From CAVXJN01 sp963773585 (GTDB lineage: Bacteria > Pseudomonadota > Gammaproteobacteria > JASBUN01), in the NCBI GenBank assembly GCA_963773585.1, contig CAVZBR010000006.1, positions 62,001 to 126,000 of the forward strand: a stretch of DNA of 64,000 nt. Direction: 5' to 3'. Every line of letters starts with the position of its first letter. Position 1 is the stretch's first letter. Shown one piece after another: positions 60,023 through 64,000 of the stretch. The notes beneath the pieces were generated by a model that was given only the letters and a program-made list of their open reading frames with translations, was not told the DNA's origin and searched no databases. The translations under genes were made by a program, and so were the position numbers.

Positions 60023-62413
60023 TCAGCGCCGCCGGCTGCGGGTCTTTTTCTTGCTGGCGCCGGTACTTTTCTTCTTCTGCGGGTTATCGCGACCTTCACT
60101 GCGGTCACCGGATTTCGCTTTGCCACTGGTCTTGAACTGCTTGGACTTGGTGCGCCCGCGCTTGGAGCCGCGGCCACCGGCCTTGTCGGCATGCGCCGCG
60201 GAACCGGCGTTGGCCAACAGTTCGAAGTCGATTTTGCGTTCATCCAGGTCGACACGTGCGACTTTGACCCTGACCCGATCGCCGAGCCGGTAAGTGGTCG
60301 CGGTACGCTCACCGCTGAGACGATGGCCCACGGGATCGAAGTGGAAGTAGTCATTGCCGAGCGCCGTGACATGCACCAGTCCTTCGACATAAATACCGTC
60401 GAGTTCGACAAAGATGCCAAACGAAGTCACACCGGCAATGGTGCCGTCGAAATCATCGCCCACCTTGTCGGTCATGAACTCGCACTTGAGCCAGTTGACC
60501 GCGTCCCGAGTCGCCTCGTCGGCGCGCCGGTCGGTCATCGAACAGTGCTCGCCGTGGGACACCATGGCCTCATGATCGTAGATAAAACCTTTCCCTTTGG
60601 AACGCGCCAATATTGCGGAGCTGCGAAGAATGTGGCGGATGGCCCGATGCACCAGCAAATCCGGATAGCGCCGAATCGGCGAAGTGAAATGGGCGTAGGC
60701 TTCGTGGGCAAGCCCGAAATGGCCGGCATTATCGGGACTGTACTGGGCCTGTTTCAGAGAACGCAGCATCACCGTCTGGATCAGATGCCGGTCGGGGCGA
60801 TCCGACGCCTGCACCAGCACTTCGGCGAAATGGCGCGGCTCTGGATTATCGCCGCCGCGCAAGCTCAATCCGAACTCACCAAGAAATTCACGCAGCTCGG
60901 TAAGTTTTTCTTCGTCCGGTGCTTCGTGCACCCGGTACAGCGCCGGAATGCGGTGGCGTTCAAGGTAGCGTGCAGCGCAAACGTTGGCGAGAATCATGCA
61001 TTCTTCGATCAGCATGTGCGCATCGTTGCGTTGCACGGGGACGATCTGTTCGATCTTGCGGTCGGGACCGAATACGATTCTGGTTTCGGTGGTGTCGAAG
61101 TCGATGGCGCCGCGTTTGCGGCGCATTTTGCGCAACACGCCGTACAATGCGTACAGCTCTTCCAGTTGAGGCACCAGCGCGGCATAACGCTCCCGCAGGA
61201 CACGATCGCCATCCACCAACATCGCCGCGACATCGTCATAGATCAGGCGCGCATGGGAGCGCATCACGCCTTCGAAAAATTTCGATCGCACCACTTTGCC
61301 GTCGCGATTGATCTGCATTTCGCAGACCATACACAGCCGGTCGACCGCCGGATTGATGGAACACAAGCCGTTGGAAAGCACTTCCGGCAACATGGGGATG
61401 ACCCGTTCCGGAAAGTATACGGAGTTGCCGCGCTGTCGCGCTTCCTGGTCCAGAGCGCTACCCGGCGCCACGTAATGGGAGACGTCGGCGATCGCCACCA
61501 GGAGCTTCCAGCCTTTGGCCGTCGTTTCGGCATAAACCGCGTCGTCGAAATCCCGTGCATCGGCGCCATCGATCGTCACCAGGGGAAGATGGCGCAAATC
61601 GACGCGATCGTGCTTGGCCTCTTTGGGCACCTCCGGCCCAAACTGCGCGGCTTCGCGTTCCACCGCGTCGGGCCACTCGTTCGGGAGACCGTGGGAGCGC
61701 ACGGCGACGTCGATTTCCATGCCCGGCGCCATGTGATCGCCAAGCACTTCGACAATGGCGCCGATGGGCTGGGCGCGCTTGCTCGGTTGCTCGACAATCC
61801 GCGCCACCACGATCTGACCGGAGCGTGCCGGTCCTCGACCATCCGGCGGAATCACCAGCTCCTGGCTGATACGCTTGTTCTCCGAGACCACGAAGCCCAC
61901 ACCACCTTCTTCGAAATAGCGTCCGACCACTTGTTCTGTGTTGCGCTCCAGCACTTCAACCAACGCGCCTTCGCGGCGACCGCGGCGGTCGATACCGACC
62001 ACGTGCACCAGAGCGCGGTCGCCATGCATCAGGCTGCGCATCTGGCGCGCCGATAAAAACAGGTCGTCGCCGCCGCCATCCGGCACCAGGAAACCGAAGC
62101 CGTCGGCGTGACCGATCACGCGACCGCGCACCAGATCGAGCTTATTCACCGGCGCGTAGCCGCGGCGGCTGAAGATCAGCTGGCCGTCACGTTCCATGGC
62201 GCGCAAACGCCGCCGCAGCGCTTCGAGGTGATCGTCGGATTCCAGATTTAGCGCTTCCGCCAACTGCTCGCGGTTGAGCGCAGCGCCGCGGGATTCAAGA
62301 AGTTCGAGAATGAATTCGCGACTGGGAATGGGATTTTCGTATTTTTTCGATTCGCGCTCGGCGTGTGGGTCTTTACCGCCGGCGGCTCGTTCCCGCTTGT
62401 TTTGTTTGCTCAT
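60023..62413 (-). CDS. rnr: Ribonuclease R
   Basis: The protein is 796 aa from ATG 62413. A helix-turn-helix start, two cold-shock domains (about 60-220), the RNB catalytic domain with I-D-G-A-D-A-R-D-F-D-D-A-V (Asp cluster) near 255-267 and an S1 domain (about 640-725) are in the usual order. A Lys/Arg-rich tail ends in R-S-R-R-R. It degrades structured RNA from the 3' end. The open frame extends upstream without homology. Confidence 0.97.
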   Translation of the reverse strand: MSKQNKRERAAGGKDPHAERESKKYENPIPSREFILELLESRGAALNREQLAEALNLESDDHLEALRRRLRAMERDGQLIFSRRGYAPVNKLDLVRGRVIGHADGFGFLVPDGGGDDLFLSARQMRSLMHGDRALVHVVGIDRRGRREGALVEVLERNTEQVVGRYFEEGGVGFVVSENKRISQELVIPPDGRGPARSGQIVVARIVEQPSKRAQPIGAIVEVLGDHMAPGMEIDVAVRSHGLPNEWPDAVEREAAQFGPEVPKEAKHDRVDLRHLPLVTIDGADARDFDDAVYAETTAKGWKLLVAIADVSHYVAPGSALDQEARQRGNSVYFPERVIPMLPEVLSNGLCSINPAVDRLCMVCEMQINRDGKVVRSKFFEGVMRSHARLIYDDVAAMLVDGDRVLRERYAALVPQLEELYALYGVLRKMRRKRGAIDFDTTETRIVFGPDRKIEQIVPVQRNDAHMLIEECMILANVCAARYLERHRIPALYRVHEAPDEEKLTELREFLGEFGLSLRGGDNPEPRHFAEVLVQASDRPDRHLIQTVMLRSLKQAQYSPDNAGHFGLAHEAYAHFTSPIRRYPDLLVHRAIRHILRSSAILARSKGKGFIYDHEAMVSHGEHCSMTDRRADEATRDAVNWLKCEFMTDKVGDDFDGTIAGVTSFGIFVELDGIYVEGLVHVTALGNDYFHFDPVGHRLSGERTATTYRLGDRVRVKVARVDLDERKIDFELLANAGSAAHADKAGGRGSKRGRTKSKQFKTSGKAKSGDRSEGRDNPQKKKSTGASKKKTRSRRR

Positions 62414-62556
62414 GTGTACTGCGGATATCCTTGGATTCTGAAAGTCTGTCAGTATGCTTTCGCCCCGTGCGGCCGTTGGTCGCGGGGCGATTGACAACGA
62501 ATGGGGCAACCGGTAAAGTGCGCGACTTCGTGAGCGCACCCGCGCTGTCCGACACT

Positions 62557-62643
62557 GCCGAGGTGGCGGAATTGGTAGACGCGCTAGCTTCAGGTGCTAG
62601 TGGGGGTAACCCCGTGGAGGTTCAAGTCCTCTCCTCGGCACCA
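62557..62643 (+). tRNA. tRNA-Leu (anticodon CAG)
   Basis: An 87-nt cloverleaf with long variable arm. Acceptor GCCGAGG pairs with CCTCGGC and is followed by encoded A-CCA. The anticodon stem CTAGC/GCTAG holds loop TTCAGGT with CAG. The variable arm is GGGGG-TAA-CCCC and the T-loop is TTCAAGT. It lies between purA and rnr, both on the other strand. Confidence 0.97.
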
Positions 62644-62646
62644 TCC

Positions 62647-62666
62647 GGCAATCTTCCCTGATTGCC
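62647..62666. terminator. Hairpin shared by tRNA-Leu and purA ends
   Basis: GGCAATC and GATTGCC form a 7-bp stem with a 6-nt loop, 3 nt after the tRNA and 15 nt from the purA stop. It could serve both transcripts, though no T-run is seen. Confidence 0.45.
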
Positions 62667-62681
62667 AGCAAGTATAACCGC

Positions 62682-63977
62682 TCAACTGTCGAACGGATGC
62701 CGCAAGATAATGGTTTCGGAGCGGTCCGGCCCGGTTGAAATGATATCGATCGGCGTTTCCACCACTTCTTCGATTTTCTTCAGATAGCTGCGTGCATTTT
62801 CCGGAAGATCGTCGTAACGGCGCACGCCGACGGTCGATTCCTTCCAGCCCGGCAATTCGACGTAAACCGGTTCACAGGCAGCGAACGCCTCCGCGCCCAC
62901 CGGCGGCATCTCCAATTCCGCTCCGCCCTGACGATAGCCGATACAGATGCGGATGGTGTCGAGCCCGTCCAACACGTCCAGTTTGGTAATGCAGATACCG
63001 GACAAACTATTCACCCGAATCGCGCGCCGGAGGGACACCGCGTCGAACCAGCCGCAGCGCCGGGGCCGCCCGGTGGTGGCGCCGAATTCGTGCCCCTGGC
63101 GCGCCAGGTGTTCACCCATTTCGTCGAACAACTCGGTCGGGAACGGTCCGGCGCCGACCCGGGTGGTATACGCCTTGGTGATGCCCAGTACGTAGTCCAT
63201 GTAGCGCGGCCCCAGCCCCGTGCCCGACGACGCACCGCCGGCGGTGGTGTTGGATGAGGTCACGAACGGATAGGTGCCGTGATCGATGTCCAGCAGCGTG
63301 CCTTGCGCGCCTTCGAACAACACACTTTCGCCGCGCTTGTGATATTGGAACAGCAATTCCGGCACGTCGGCCACCATGGGTTCGAGACGCTCCGCCATGG
63401 ACAGACAATCATCGAGCACTTCCTGGAAGTCGATGGTATCGGTCTGGAAATAGTGTTGCAGAACGAAGTTGTGGTAATAGGCCAGTTCGCCAAGCTTGGC
63501 GGCGAAGCGCTCGCGATGGAACAAATCTCCGAGCCGCAACCCGCGGCGTGCTGCTTTGTCTTCGTAGGCGGGACCGATGCCGCGTCCGGTGGTACCGATC
63601 GCTTCTTTGCCGCGGGCCTTTTCGCGCGCATGATCCAGGGCAACGTGATAGGGCAGAATCAGCGGGCAGGCGGCACTGATGCGCAGGCGCGCGGTAACCG
63701 GCACGCCGTTGGCTTCGAGCATGTCGATTTCTTCCAGCAGCGCGTGGGGTGAAACCACCACGCCGTTGCCGATCAAGCATTGCACGTCGTCCCGCAGTAT
63801 GCCCGACGGGATCAGGTGCAATACGGTCTTCTTGCCCTCGATTACCAGCGTATGGCCGGCATTGTGGCCACCTTGGAAGCGCGCTACCGCCGCAGCTCGG
63901 TCGGTCAGCAGATCAACGACCTTACCCTTGCCTTCATCGCCCCAGTGGGTGCCAATGACTACTACGTTCTTGCCCAT
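62682..63977 (-). CDS. purA: Adenylosuccinate synthetase
   Basis: The protein is 431 aa, normal length. W-G-D-E-G-K-G-K-V-V-D-L-L is the GTP-binding P-loop with the catalytic Asp. G-G-H-N-A-G-H-T, G-T-T-G-R-G-I-G-P-A-Y and T-G-R-P-R-R-C-G-W-F follow as expected. It makes adenylosuccinate from IMP in AMP synthesis. Only 23 nt remain to the window edge, so the upstream neighbour is not seen. Confidence 0.98.
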   Translation of the reverse strand: MGKNVVVIGTHWGDEGKGKVVDLLTDRAAAVARFQGGHNAGHTLVIEGKKTVLHLIPSGILRDDVQCLIGNGVVVSPHALLEEIDMLEANGVPVTARLRISAACPLILPYHVALDHAREKARGKEAIGTTGRGIGPAYEDKAARRGLRLGDLFHRERFAAKLGELAYYHNFVLQHYFQTDTIDFQEVLDDCLSMAERLEPMVADVPELLFQYHKRGESVLFEGAQGTLLDIDHGTYPFVTSSNTTAGGASSGTGLGPRYMDYVLGITKAYTTRVGAGPFPTELFDEMGEHLARQGHEFGATTGRPRRCGWFDAVSLRRAIRVNSLSGICITKLDVLDGLDTIRICIGYRQGGAELEMPPVGAEAFAACEPVYVELPGWKESTVGVRRYDDLPENARSYLKKIEEVVETPIDIISTGPDRSETIILRHPFDS

Positions 63978-64000
63978 GCTGTGGTTCCCATACGCTTAAA

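Noticed and set aside
59735..62056. A 773-codon open frame on the plus strand opposite rnr and rlmB
   Set aside because: It is antisense to two clearly conserved genes and has no recognisable domain. Long antisense frames are common in GC-rich genes.

Overview
The window looks like GC-rich chromosomal DNA from a free-living gammaproteobacterium. The block metZ-purF-cvpA-dedD-folC-accD-trpA-trpB-trpF-truA-fimV-usg/asd-leuB-leuD-leuC-LysR, all next to type II secretion (T2SS) genes, follows the order known from Pseudomonas and relatives. The block rpsF-priB-rpsR-DUF2232-rplI-dnaB-alr-radA is also typical of gammaproteobacteria. Unlike Pseudomonas, trpBA sits between trpF and accD. I cannot place the organism below class.

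Layout. 1-445: start of an SpvB/RHS-family secreted protein cut by the left edge. 745-2898: a three-gene c-type/b-type cytochrome operon (cytochrome b-diheme fusion, SHP-like oxygen-binding cytochrome, diheme cytochrome). 3437-11573: an accessory region on the minus strand with a GAF/PAS sensor kinase, a FixJ-type regulator, three paralogous six-cysteine secreted proteins, a His-rich secreted propeller-like protein and a GspC-like PDZ protein. 12728-18396: T2SS genes, with gspD and gspE joined in one open frame, then gspF and a convergent gspC. 18524-19064: a tandem array of REP-like hairpins. 19068-38220: a long biosynthetic block (metZ under a SAM-II riboswitch, purF, folC, accD, trpFBA, truA, fimV, asd, leuCDB). 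38328-52324: a LysR regulator, an outer-membrane DUF1207 protein, a LapG-like protease, an MFS transporter, aroC, a GGDEF-EAL protein, hemN with an FNR-like box, methyltransferases, a MerB-like protein and a secreted serine protease. 52404-63977: housekeeping genes radA, alr, dnaB, rplI, rpsR, priB, rpsF, rlmB, rnr, a tRNA-Leu(CAG) and purA.

The most unusual parts are (a) the 1180-codon GspD-GspE open frame with a candidate internal start for GspE; (b) the 3.4-11.6 kb locus, in which two transcription units of secreted cysteine-rich paralogs share a 55-bp promoter element with a palindrome centred near -65, next to a two-component system and an extra GspC-like protein; and (c) the SAM-II riboswitch upstream of metZ, with visible, mutually exclusive terminator and antiterminator pairings.

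All functional calls rest on reading motifs and family resemblance by eye. No database search was run.
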